Source: Temnothorax longispinosus (lineage: Eukaryota > Arthropoda > Insecta > Hymenoptera > Formicidae). Taken from it: DNA of 64,000 bases. Position 1 is the stretch's first letter. Each line of letters starts with the position of its first letter. Shown piece after piece: positions 46,676 through 58,900 of this stretch. The DNA lies in assembly GCF_030848805.1 (NCBI RefSeq), contig NC_092360.1:21679701-21743700 (forward strand), read 5' to 3'. Position numbers and translations under genes: made by a program. The notes beneath the pieces are model-generated. The model was not told where the DNA came from and made no database searches. It worked only from the letters and a program-made list of their open reading frames with translations.

Positions 46676-49391
46676 TTCGTCCGGTTCGTTTCAAACTCGT
46701 TTCTCTTTCAAACTCGCACAATCGAGGCGAATGTCTAAGCTGCTGAATTTTCGTGCTGAGAAACGATGTTCGAGACCAAGTTATGTTACGTCACGCGCCG
46801 TCGCGTTACTTGTTGCGATATTTAAATGAGTCACGAACAATGCGATCCTTATCGTATATTTAAGTAGTTCTTCTATAAAAGATGGGTGTTCGTAGTACGT
46901 TTATCTCGTGCTTTTATCCGTTTCCAGAGTGAAATTTAGTAGATGTCGATTTACGGATATCGTGCAACGTGGCAACAATGGCACAAATACACACTAGGAA
47001 TGTAAAACACTTTTTCAATGTAACAGTCCCACACTTTTGTTATTTATTCGTTAGTTTTCACCTTTGTAATTGGATTTATCGTGAAAGAATACACCTGGGT
47101 ACAAAATAAAACTCAGTATTATGTTATACCAACAACATCGGTGGATTTCAAACGAGAACTGTCCCCAATGTGTGAGATCCAGCGATGTTTCGTCGATGCA
47201 TCAGCGATGCTTTGCACGCATTAGGCTGAACGTGAGCCGCACGACGCGTTTCGACTGTCGATTCGTTGTCCTGATTTTTCTCGCACGTACATTTTACGTT
47301 GTTACACAGTAGATACTGGTAGATACTCTCGTATGCATTAATCCCGAAAATAGTACGGGCCGGATGAAAAGTGTCTGTACCTTTTCGGAATAAGTGATGA
47401 CGCTAGGAAATATGGGAGAAAGTTGCTACTGCTGGAGAAGCTTACTGAATTTTTTGTTATTAATTGAGGAATTGTGATCTCAGTTGACAGAAATTTGAAA
47501 TTTGATTTGTTTTGAATTTTTTTTTTTACTTTTATCATAGACTTATTAGTTTTTATTTATTATTGATATTAAAAGATTTATTTGTTTCGATTTATTCGGT
47601 ACTCTTATTTTCTATACTTCGTATTAACAGCAGTCTAATTGGAAATAACTTTGTTGTTAATTCAATAATAGTATTAGTGAAATAAATACGCTCTTGTTTT
47701 AGTAAAATGTTATTTGTTTTTTATTAATATTGTTATTCAATGAATAAGATTATTTTCAACTACACTGTCGTTAGCTAATGTTGTTAATACATCAGTTTCT
47801 TTCCGTGTAGTATTGATGAAAAGTAGCATCGAAAGAAATACTTTACTTTTTTCAGAATCAAAAGATACTGTAGAGATTGTAAAAACTGCATTTCGAACAT
47901 GACAAAATAAATAAATTGCGGTCAATCTATACAGGAACTTGGTCCCTAGAAAACGCGACAAGAAAATCAATGTATGTCAGAGGTGCAAAGTCGGGTATAA
48001 CTTTGATCCCAACTTCGACTACAGTTGCTGAGTTTCTTTAGAAATAGTAAGCATTATTTCCTTTTAATGTAACTTAATAGCAGATTTCGTTTGAGGTAAA
48101 ACTTTCACAAGTATTTTATTGTTATATGTTAAAGTTTTGCCAAGTTATATAAAGTACCGAGTATAACCTACATTTTATCTTAAGAATCCCTGATAAATAA
48201 TTTAAATAATTTTCAATGTTATTATTTGATATTATGTAAAGAATGATATCTGGTAACGTCTAATGAAGATATTCTGTCGTTATTTTGTAAAAATATTCAA
48301 TTTATAAAAAATATGCGCTAAAAATTTTGAACAATTAAAAAAATGTATGTACAAATTAACTACTAATTAATAATGATATTTATATACAATTTTTTATATC
48401 ATTTTATCAAAGACGCATAAGATATCACAGAACATGAAATTTATTAGAAACTCTAAATAAAAAATTTAAAAGATTAGAAACTTATAGATTTTTGAGCAAA
48501 TGCATAATCTTTTATTACTATTATTATTGTTATTACTATATACAAGATGCATTTGAAATAATCTTTTATTTTAATAATTATGTATATGTATACATTTTTA
48601 TTAAATCTTATATGAAACATAAATGACAAATATGATAGATAGAATCTGAGGATCGCACAATGATCGAAAATCTGGGTTTTTCGAGCTTTCGTCTCTTTGG
48701 TTTGCTCTCTATGTGTGTATGTGTGTGTATGAGTGTATGTGTCCACAGTACTTTTGGGTATCGCAGGAATATAATTTATGATACGACCACGTTTGAGAGG
48801 GGTTGAGTGTATGTATAGTTACATAAAACGTGATCAAAATACGATCCGTAAGAAGACATATCCAGGTCAGAATTAGGATCCTATCATCGCCGAGATTTAC
48901 CTCCTATGGTGATAAATAGTGCGCTATTAGTTCACGAGGAAACGTGCGAAAAATGCTAATATCACACAAGTAAAGTATAGAAAAGGACGAAAGGTGTAAC
49001 ATTATTTTAACCAAAAATGTGTAATAAAAAAAAAATAAAACATTCTTTCAAGAAACCGTCATAAACTACGGTTTACTTAAATTTGGAAAATTCTGATTTA
49101 TTTGAAATTTATCCGAGAATATTATAAGCGACCAAAATTTTCATAAATACATCTGCGTTAAATTTGCATTTATATTTCATAATTAGCACGTTGTTGATGG
49201 CTACTAATGATTAACGCTGGAATACTGATGTGATACACATATCGCCAAAACAGAGAGCTAATTAATCGAACTTATCGAGACTTGCATTTATTATTTGTTA
49301 TATTGTACGTGAAATACTACCTCTATTGCAAGTTTTGAACGTTTATAGAGTTGATTTTCGATGCAATTAAGAATATCAAATGACCTCTTAC
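46676..49391. other. Intron and 5' flank between first exons A and B, no gene seen
   Basis: Moderate GC to about 47300 (probable upstream region of exon B), then AT-rich. A TG/TATG microsatellite lies at 48711-48742. The 77-90-codon frames at 47737-48746 lack domains. Confidence 0.5.
48711..48742. repeat. (TG)n-rich microsatellite
   Basis: An imperfect TG run with TATG interruptions. It produces a spurious Thr-His-rich minus-strand frame. Confidence 0.9.
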
Positions 49392-50685
49392 CTGCACTAT
49401 GCAGCGGGGGATGTCGAAATTTCAATTCAGCCGTGATGTGCCAGCATCCGGGCGCGGCAAGTTGCAGACCTACTCCGATGAAATGCACTAGTACCGAACA
49501 CGTGACAATGACGTATCCCCAACCTCCCTCGGGATAATAATGTCGCCTCAAAGTAGCCTCCTTTCTGAAGTCCGTTGCCGGTCGCATCGGCGACAAATCG
49601 TTGTTTCTTCCTTGTTGCTCCAATTTTTTGCCATCCACGTTTCTTGCCTCTCCGATTAGGCGGTTCCCAATCCAAATATCTTTGCTTTGATTCTTCTCAG
49701 AGCGCGCTTCCGTTTTATCGCGTCGAACACCGCGTGCGTTCATCATCGTCGGATCGTCGTTTTTCTTGCTCTGCGAGGGGAAACGAAAGGGATCGATCTG
49801 CGAGCGAAGAACACCCTCGGACGTGCATTTTGGACAGGCATGAAGATCGTTCTTCGAGAATGACACGGACGTCACGTAATCGTCGTAGTCCACCACCTTG
49901 ATGTGCGGCGGCGATGATGCGTGTCTCGCGGAAGACGTGGGCGAAACGGCAGTTTGATATTTTTCCCTCACCTCATCCGTTTCTCCCGTTTGTGAATTAT
50001 TTGTCTGCGCGATGCTGACTGTATGCTGTCTCTCATTCGCTATGTTTACTATGACATCAAAGGCGTTCGTTTCCGCGAATGATTTCTTTTTCAGTTGCGC
50101 GCCTGTATCTTTGAGCTCTTTCTCGACGTGTAAATTTTTTGAAAGCAACTTTGAAAAATCTGTATCCGATGTGGTTCTTAAGATGGAGTCTCTTTTCATA
50201 TCTCGTGTCTTTGCGTCATTAATCTTTACGAGCGAGTCTGACTTACATCTTGATCGATCTCGGACGATGTTCTCCTCTAACACGATGACCGAGTTTTGAT
50301 GAGTTGTAGTTGTCTCGATTAAAGAAAGACTACGCGGTATGAAATATCGGCCGGTTTTCTTTACACTCTTCGTCTCATTATTCACGTCGGATGAATTCTC
50401 CGAGAAATTCGCGGGTTTCTTATTTATAGACGGCCTTTCGTCGATTAATCTTCGTTTTATCATCACGGACGCGACTCCTCCTGGGGCACATCGATCTAAG
50501 AGGATGACTTCTTCCAGGCAATTAGATCGCGGTGCAGTTTGTTCCAATCGATATATCGTTTCGCGGCTCGTTGGGATGATGGTAAAGGCACGAGATAAAG
50601 GATCGACGCGCACCTTCACTTTCTGTAGCGCTCGATCGGGCCAAGAACTGCTGTGCCTCATTTTATTCCGTCTGTGTGTCGTCAT
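49392..50685 (-). CDS. SLC16 (monocarboxylate transporter-like) first coding exon, variant A
   Basis: It codes 431 residues plus one base, then a GTAAGAG donor in phase 1 after His-Ser-Ala-Gly. The tail is polar and Ser/Lys-rich with no fold recognised. A CPKC pair lies about 100 residues before the membrane motif. HYYPEGGWGYVI begins at residue 382, followed by a TM1 helix ending at the same distance from the splice site (about 51 residues) as in the other three variants. It is the most upstream of the four exons. Its transcript would have to skip the other three to reach shared exons. The start is the first ATG of the frame. The following frame beyond the donor is non-conserved intron. Confidence 0.86.
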
Positions 50686-53600
50686 GCTACGCTAGGAATT
50701 TCTACGGTCCACTCAAACGAGCACATTGTTGAGTAAAATTATTTCCCGTATCCGTTAGCGGATAGATAACTCTGGTCCTCGATGATGAGGGTTTGGCAAT
50801 CCGCCTTGCCATGTCGACGTTTTGTATTCGTGCGGATATAGCAGGTATTACAGTCGATAGTAGAATCTGCCGGAAGTACTTAAATATCATTTGTAAGTGA
50901 GTCGTATTCTTGATGCGGTATACGCGCAGAGCACGCGCATACGTGTATTCTTCGTGGTAACTGTGCATATTTTATACGTGTCACCGACGTTTACGACGTT
51001 CACTCTATATATTTCCACTGGAGAATGCGTTTGAAATAAATCAAAGTAAAATTTGCGATGTCAATTCCTCCGAAATCTTTCTACCATCGCGAATAATTTT
51101 CAAGTTTTATTTTAAGAGTTTGAATTTTTTAAAAAAGGATTCGAGATATTTGCGACGAAAAATGTGACGGAGCATTAATAACCTCTGATTTTAAGGGTTC
51201 TTCGGACGCCAGGCGAGCGGATGTAACTGCAAATGTTTTTTTCTTTTGCGCGAGATAATGATCTGTAACATTCGATGATGGAAAGATAACTTCCGAGGTG
51301 CAAGCGGTCCTGGCGAATGCGCCAGGATGACTGTTACGCACGTGCTGCTTACTCGCGATCAACCCTCTCTCTATGTTCTCTTTCTCTCTCCCTCTCACTT
51401 TGGCGGATGGCAGGCGCATGCTTGCAGATACCCGACGACGAATCGCGAAAGCTGCGTTTTCCAGCTTTTTTGTGCTACAATGTGAGCGCTCGTGTCGCGT
51501 GCTCATATGCCTCCGGTTCTCGCGAAGTTTACGTCGCGCGCATAATTTAGAACATTTCTTGTTAGATTTAGGCCTTGATCAAGCTGCTGAGCTGTATTTT
51601 AAGCTAAGCTTCGTTAATGACTGGAGATTTTTTTTTAAGCTTTTTACGTAATAAAATTGTAACAAAGAAATAACAAGAATCTGAAACTCGTATATAAAGA
51701 GTTTAAAAAAAATGTGCCAAGTAAATATATTAAAAATAAAAGTAGGTCAAAACGTGCGTTTATCTTTTTGTATTTTTTTTTTAGTTTTATGTTAAAGCTA
51801 TTTTTTCAATAAAAAGATTGAGCGTATCTTAAACTTTAGTTGACCGGGTTTAACAGATATGATTTCGTGTAAATATGAGGCGTGAAAGCGTTTTGTATAT
51901 GCTTCGTAAGTTTCAAATACACGCCTGTTACATAATCCCGTAAAGTATTGCTATAAATATAACCGCAGAGGTGACTGATCCGCACAGTCATTTGGGTTTA
52001 GTGTACCCACGGACCTGAGCTCATCATGCTGCGGACACTCGTATATCTCTATACACATACTTACGTGAATGATGGTGCAGCAAATAACTGAAGAGAAGTA
52101 GAAGTAAAAGATTAACTAGCTAATTATATAAGTGTTTAACTATTTTTTTATAATTTCTTATAATTACAGTTAGACACGAGTATTTATTGATAAATTTGAA
52201 AAAAATTACACATTTATAAGTAATACCGTTATAAATAATCCGTAAATTCTTTTCTCTCTTCTTTATATGAATTCAGCGCTTCATAATGTTTTAAATCTCA
52301 TTATCTCAAAGAAACCCGTATTACACGTTCTTTTGGACGTTGAACGCTCCAATTTGTCTCCCGGCGGGGAAACTGTAGTCTCGGAGAATTCAAGCTTGTT
52401 TCCAGAGCCGTCTCTGTAATGCTATTATGCTTTCCATTTACCCCTCATCGTGCAGGAACTGACCTACCTTTATGACAACGTGCGATCAGTCGTTCGCAAC
52501 GATCCGAGAAAAGCTCCGTCTAAACAATGAGATACAACTCAGGGCGGTATCGGGACGAACGTTGAATTCTTCAACGGGGAAAATTGGGTGGCGTAATGCA
52601 GAGGCAAAAATAGACGTCGGAGAGGAACCGATTTCTGGCGAAGAATGATTGAATTCGTTCGAAGTGGGAAAGGAATAGAGAGTCGTAAAAATTTGTTCGC
52701 TCGGGAGATTACCCGCGGCGATGTCATCGACTAGGTCGACGATTATGCATGTTTTCTCGATCACACGCGTCGGTAATACTATACGATTTCTCGTCTTATT
52801 CTCGGGAATAACTGCTCAAGTTGGCGTCTAAGTTGTTCGAGCGAGGCGTGTCGCGGTCGGGAAAGCAGGTGCGCGCGACTGACGGAGATATTATTACCGA
52901 TGATATATGTGAATTTCATGCGGAAGTTTGTGGGAAGGAAAGATAAAGCTTTCGTCGTCATCGTGACATCGTCGTCGTCGTCGTCGTCGTCGTTGTCATC
53001 GTTGGTGCGACGCGAAAGAGATGGACAGGGATGCACGGTAGTGCGCCGATAAATTTAAGCGGGCGATGAGCGGATGCAGCTTCTTGAAGCGCGCGCAGCC
53101 TCTCTTAAAGTTCGCGTGATTTATCGTCGCATTAATTTGGGATCGGGCTTAGCCTCGAGCGAACGGTGAATGTGACACTGGCGCGAATTTTATCACGTGT
53201 TGTCAGACGGACGTCCTCTCGTGGATACTTTGTTAAGTGGAGCACGGGGTGGCTCCTCGTCGTCGTGGCTCGTCGCGAAAATATTCTGCGCGGTCGAATT
53301 AACGTGCCTCGCGCAAGACGCTCAATGGACCCCTTCAGGCGTGACTTAGCGAGATTACTTTGTCAGCTTGGAAAAAAAACGTAACTCAAACGCCTCGGAT
53401 ATAAATCAGTAAAGAGATACGTGCGCTAACGTGCACGGAGCTGAAGGATATAATGAGATTTATGATGGATTGGAAGCTCCTCAGTTAAAATTTTAATTCC
53501 CGAAATTGTGCACGCCGCGGGAGTGTTAACTCATTTATATCCAACGTTGCGCTTTCGCAACATGTTGTACCGATCGTAAAGTTTGTATGATGCAATTGGA

Positions 53601-55094
53601 TCTAGCCATGAATATAGAGTAGCTACTTATACAATTGGATTGAATATATATAAGCTATGTGGCCAAATATATTTATTAAAACGTTTTTTTATCTTGCAAA
53701 AAGCACACCACGGCTTATTAAAGTTTCATTTTTCCGTAAAAACTATGTAAAACGAAAATCCTTATGAATTAAAAATGCTAAAATGCTAAAATTCTAGAGG
53801 CTAGAAGCAGAATTTCCTCAAATTATTATGCTAACAAAAATGGATGTGTAAAAATCCTAAGTGCGGTCGATATAAAGAGAGCATAGTGAGTACAGAAGAT
53901 TAGACAGATTTATATTCAAATTGACGACCGGCGTGACGAGGCTAATCTTGAATTAGGCGAAAAATCGCGAACAGGATCTCCGTGGTGTAATAGCAAGTTT
54001 GCGAGTGTAGCGGCTGGCGGGTTTCCCTCCATTTTAGCGATATGTTATCAGGTCGATCTGTCTCGCTTGTACGAGACATTATTGTATGTAACTGGAACGA
54101 TCTTGATGCGTGTGTCTCGGTGCTTGCTCGCAACCTGTCCTAAATGCTCAGCTCCGCCCCGGCTGATCGATATACTTGAAGAGGAAAACTTTTCTTCGTC
54201 TTACGATCGTCATGTCTCTCTGGAAGTTTGGCGAGTTCGGTTATTGCATTTTGAAGTCGCAGTGACATTTGAAGAATTGGCGAAGCGAAGGGTGCTCGGC
54301 ACACCGTGAATACCTGAGAATAATTTCAGCGTTCCGCGAACTAGCTGACTTATCTCTCTTTCTCTCTCGGGCAGAAATGGGATTCCGCTTTTACCTTCGT
54401 GCCTTGTAACAAGTTTCAGAGAATGCGGATATACGACGGCTTCCTTATGATCTATTAAATCTAGTTACGACCTTGATCGCGCACTCGCGCCGCGCTCGAT
54501 ACGAGTCGTAAAACTTATCGGAGAGAATCGCGGTCGCATCTCGAACGATCGTACCTTTGTTTGCTTCCGCCGCGCCACCACGGAATTTATCTTCCGTCTC
54601 GAATGCTCGCGCGCACAGGAGCCGTCTCCGTCCTCTATGATTTTATCTGGTGAAAAATATACTCGACTATCGGCGGTCGCGCATATAACGCCGTTCTGCA
54701 TCGGACGATTCGATTCTAATCAGCCGATAACGATATAGCGATAGAAATTTCCTCGGGGCCGTTTGAGACGCGAGGCATTTGACCCGCGTATAGAACGAGA
54801 TCTTGAACGCTAATGGATGACCACCAAACCGCCACTTTAGCGAGATTGAAACTGTCGTTCACACCGTACCGAGCATGATGGATGCGGTGCTTTATAAAGT
54901 CGTTCGCTCCTTGTACGTACTCGTTAACTCAAGAGACTCTTACCTTTCCTATGCTTTCCTTCGCGTAAATAGCGCGTTCGTAGTATTCGTTTCGTCTCAT
55001 TTGATAAACGTGTCAGACGGTTGAGGCCACGGCGCGGAGCGGCGCGGCGCCGCGGCGCGAAAAGCAGCTCTAGCTGTTTAAAAGGCGGTTTGAA
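50686..55094. other. Between transporter exon A and the GT92 gene: flanks, no gene supported
   Basis: 5' flank of exon A up to about 51560, with GC-richer blocks at 52330-53400 and 54000-55080 and AT-rich DNA between. Short overlapping frames occur on both strands, including an Asp run from a trinucleotide repeat. No splice-bounded exon or domain is visible. A promoter of transporter exon A is expected near 50700-51500 but not pinned down. Confidence 0.45.
52970..52994. repeat. (GTC)n trinucleotide repeat
   Basis: About eight GTC/TCG units. On the minus strand they give a run of Asp codons. No supported gene covers it. Confidence 0.92.
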
Positions 55095-55437
55095 TATTTC
55101 GAAGCGCTCCGAGTCTTTTGCCTTGAAAGCTATCAGCTTTGCTTTCGTCGTTTTACATGATTTCCAATTATTGCGCCCGACCATTACAAGCTCAAGCATC
55201 AATCTTGAAGGCTCATCAAACTCATGCCTTTGTCATTTTAAACGCTTTCCAATTATTGTGCCCGAGCCGCAATAATTTCTAGCTTCAAGACTGAAAAGCG
55301 TGAAGCTTGCTCCTCGTCATTTTATACGTTTTCCAATTATCGTGCCCGGTTGCAATATGATTTTTTACTTACCAAGTCTGAAAAGCGTCAAGCTTACTTT
55401 TGTCTTTTTTGCGTGTTTCCGATTTCTCGACCGTAAT
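55095..55437. repeat. Diverged tandem repeat, about four units of 83-85 bp
   Basis: The block TTTCCAATTATTG[C/T]GCCCG recurs at about 55162, 55247, 55331 and, more diverged (TTTCCGATTTCTCGACCG), at 55417. Each unit also has an AAGCTT-type or AGCTT stretch and a CGTC/TTGTCATTTTA stretch. The spacing is 83-85 bases, not a multiple of three throughout, so it is not a coding repeat. It lies just beyond the 3' end of the GT92 gene. Confidence 0.75.
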
Positions 55438-55912
55438 CATTTTAAGTACAACGCTCGCGAAATGTCTCTGTTATTCTTGTTTTGGATCACTGGTTCTGTA
55501 CATTTTCCAAGTGACCTGTTTCATTTCGAAGGGGACAATATGAATGGTAAAGAAGTGTTTAGATTATTTCTGTACATTGAACTTTAAAGATAATATTAAC
55601 TTTGAGATAAATCAAGACTTTCTGTGTTTCATACATTATCAAATTATATCTTTCAAATTTAAAGCATTCGCTAATAAACACAAAACGTGAACAAATTTCA
55701 TTGGTCTGTCCAAAGAAAAAGAAACATTCATATATGCATATTACGCGGATTTGCTTCTAATAAATTTTTGTCGTTATATTGTGTTAATATAAAGCAACGA
55801 TTGAACATAATTTCAATATTTTGACTTTAAAGTCATAGACGTTAGAATGATCTTACAGGTACCGCAAGGATTGGTTAATAGACAGTAAAAGACGAAGATT
55901 TGGAAAAGAATT
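55438..55912. other. Spacer 3' of the GT92 gene
   Basis: AT-rich sequence with no gene. It follows the GT92 poly(A) signal in transcription direction. Confidence 0.5.
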
Positions 55913-55918
55913 TTTATT
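55913..55918 (-). terminator. GT92 poly(A) signal AATAAA
   Basis: On the minus strand AATAAA lies about 20 bases after the stop codon at 55939-55941. This implies a very short 3' untranslated region. Confidence 0.6.
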
Positions 55919-55938
55919 ATTTACAACATCACTGTAGT

Positions 55939-58900
55939 CTATGGCAGGGCGTCAAGATCGGCCAAGGCGATCTTCATCCTCGTCTTGAGCTCGTCCGCAT
56001 AGCGTAAAGCGGACTCGTCGATCCTAACGTCCTCCATCAGGAGATCGCAATCGAGATGTTGACTGTCGCAAGCCCGGTGATGGTGCTTGAGTACGTCGTT
56101 TGAGTCCAGATGATGAGCCCGTCTGGTAGACGGGTTCAACGTGGTCAGGGCGTAGTGATTGTGCACCGTTAACGCGCGCCTCGTGGAGACGAAACTTTTC
56201 ACCGAGTCGCCCTCGGGCGAAATACTGGCCGTTCTCATGGTATCCAGATAGTCCGTATACTCGGTCGAGCGACGGAGCTCCTCGTCGAGTCCGGTCAACC
56301 GATCGGTCTGACTCTTGTTTTGCAGCTCGGGAAAGAAATAGGCATTCCGTACCGAATACGAGGCGAAGTCCTTGAAGCTTCTGCCGAGCTTCGCGCGCTC
56401 GTCCAGCAGCAATTCGTGCCAGGTCTTCCGTCGCGTCGGCACGATCGCCTCGTCGATATCGATCGGCACCACGAACTCCGACCGGTGAAGATTTTCGTAG
56501 AAGCAGTGATTGTACGGGATCAGCTCCATTCGCCTCTTCGTCCAAATGTCCTCGCTGAAGAATCGCCTTCGGGCCAGCTTCTCGTTCGGCAAATCACCCG
56601 GTAGATCAAGCGCGAACCATCGCACCACGTTCGACCGCTCGTACAAGCGTAACACCTTGAGTACATTCTCGTGCACATTGAATACGTAGAAGTAGAATAG
56701 CTTGGCGCCCAGAATACGATGTAGCTCGACGAAAGCTATTAATTTATGCGATATGTCCTCGTCGAAGTCCAATCCTTTGATGCACAAGGTGAACTGGCGC
56801 CTCTTGCGGTCGGCAAAAGTCTCGTCGTCGAATTCCGAGCGAATCGTTAAACTATGACTAGCATTCTCGTAGCAGGGACTCGGACCCACGTGAACCCGAG
56901 ACGTATGGCGTACCGAGCCGTCCAACGGCAGTTGACAATTTACAAGGATCCCGGTGTAACTGTCCGCCGTGTCGCCCCATTCGTCCAACCAGATCGTCGA
57001 GATGAGCGCCTCCACGCTGAACGATTGTATCCTCCCGTTCTCTCGGTACCTGAAACATAATGAGACTAAAACGCTTAATCCATCGTTTCCGATCGCGTGA
57101 GTTAATGTCGAGTATCCTAGCGGAAAATATCTGCACACACTTTGGAAGGGATTTATGTAGACATTTATAACGCGCTCTTTCAACCGTGTATTTTAAGCGA
57201 ATATGCTCCGTTTCGCGCCGCTGCTAACGTTTGCGTTATTACTCACTTCTAACGCGAAACAAATAACTTGCATGCGAAAATGAAGTTCAACCCGTGAAAT
57301 TAACGAAGTTTAATTTCGTCCAAGTTAAAAGTACGAAATGAATTAATTACGGAATGCCTTTTTCCAATATGCTTGCTATTAATGTACTTGTATGTCCCGC
57401 ATTATTTTACGTTACGTTTGCTAAAAGAACATAAGCGTTCCAACATTTTTCTTGAATATTGAACTGGAAGGAACGAATAGATAGACGGATACGCGGGTTT
57501 TATATCTTAACGTGTTATATCCGTCATTTTCAATTATTGAAATACAGCAGTTTAAAATTACTCTGTGTTAATTAGGGTATAGATTAGCTTGAAATTTAAA
57601 GCACATTGTGTCAAAATTTCACAATTCAATTGATTGTAATTTCGGCTAAAGGGATAGAGGAAGTTCTTACATTAATAACCTAAACAACAAATTTAAGTCG
57701 ATTGAATTTAAAATTTCATTGAATTTCCGTTAAGGAAGGTTGATATTAATTTAGTCGATTTGTCATTACATAATTTGCAAAGGCGATAGGTAGCGATAGC
57801 CCTTGTTTATGAGGATCGTTTAGTGATTCTCTTTTCCTCGGATACTTAGCGTTCGTCAGAGATAGACGAGTAACGGGCTGATTTGCGACGTGAAAAATGG
57901 CTCACCATATAGTGCAGAAGAGCGCGGAGGGCGGCAGGGCTCCTCGTTTAACGCCAATCACTCTGATGCTCGGGTAACCGGCGATTCTGAGGTCCAAGTG
58001 GGCGCTGTACAGGAAGAGCTGTCCCGGGATTGTCTCGAGCCATTTTGTGCCGGGCAGCTCATATGCGTTTAACGCCATTCCGCGCGTTCCATTACCGTCG
58101 CAGTGCTTGGTGGGCCTGTAATCGAGTGCCAATCTTCGGGCCCACGAATAAGCGACGATGCTTCTTGTGCCCGGCGGTTCGCCGCCTAGAATATGCGCAA
58201 AGAATGACGCTAAGAAGTCGTTTGATCGGAACGAATGGAGAAAGCGCCCGAAGAAGTTAATTTTAGGGCTTGAAGAGAATAATGCTAACTCATGTTTTTG
58301 CCAAGAGAGTAATGCACGAACTCCGTATCACAAAGTATCAGGTATCACAAAGTGCATTACTGTTGTGCTACCAGCTATCTTCAAAAATGTAACTAAAATT
58401 TCTGATTTTCATTTTTGTATGAACAAGTTGCGTCTTATGAAAAGCTAGTATTCTGCAAATACATTTTGTGTCGAAATACGTAATTGTTATATGTATTATA
58501 TCAAACTAGAAAGATACCAAATTGAATTAATATTAAATAATAGTATATTATTAAAATTCTCTGTCATAATAAAAGATACCAAATCTACCAAATGTATAAT
58601 AACATTCATTTTTGTAGGCGACTAGATTATTATTTTCAGGAATTTTTATAAAATTAGTTTCAAATCCGTTAATCTTCTTATAGCTGACAAAGAAACACAA
58701 TTGATATAAAACTCAGAAATATATAGATAAGATTTCGTATGAGCTTTGCATGTTGTCCATAACTCTTGCATGGAAAGTGAAACGTTAAACTACAATTAAG
58801 GAAGGCATTTTAAAGCTTGACTCTAAGATTTTATGAGGCAAAAATGTTTGAATAAAAATTTGCGATAAATTTAGTGCTGCAAAACAAAAGATTGGAAACA

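Noticed and set aside
52779..53036. Asp-rich minus-strand frame
   Set aside because: Made by a GTC microsatellite; no splice context or domain.
56320..57060. Plus-strand frames over the GT92 gene
   Set aside because: Antisense of the supported GT92 exon 3.
57050..57183. N-terminal 45 residues of the single long GT92 frame
   Set aside because: This is intron 2 sequence. The donor at 57906 and acceptor at 57050 join in phase and restore a Trp codon.
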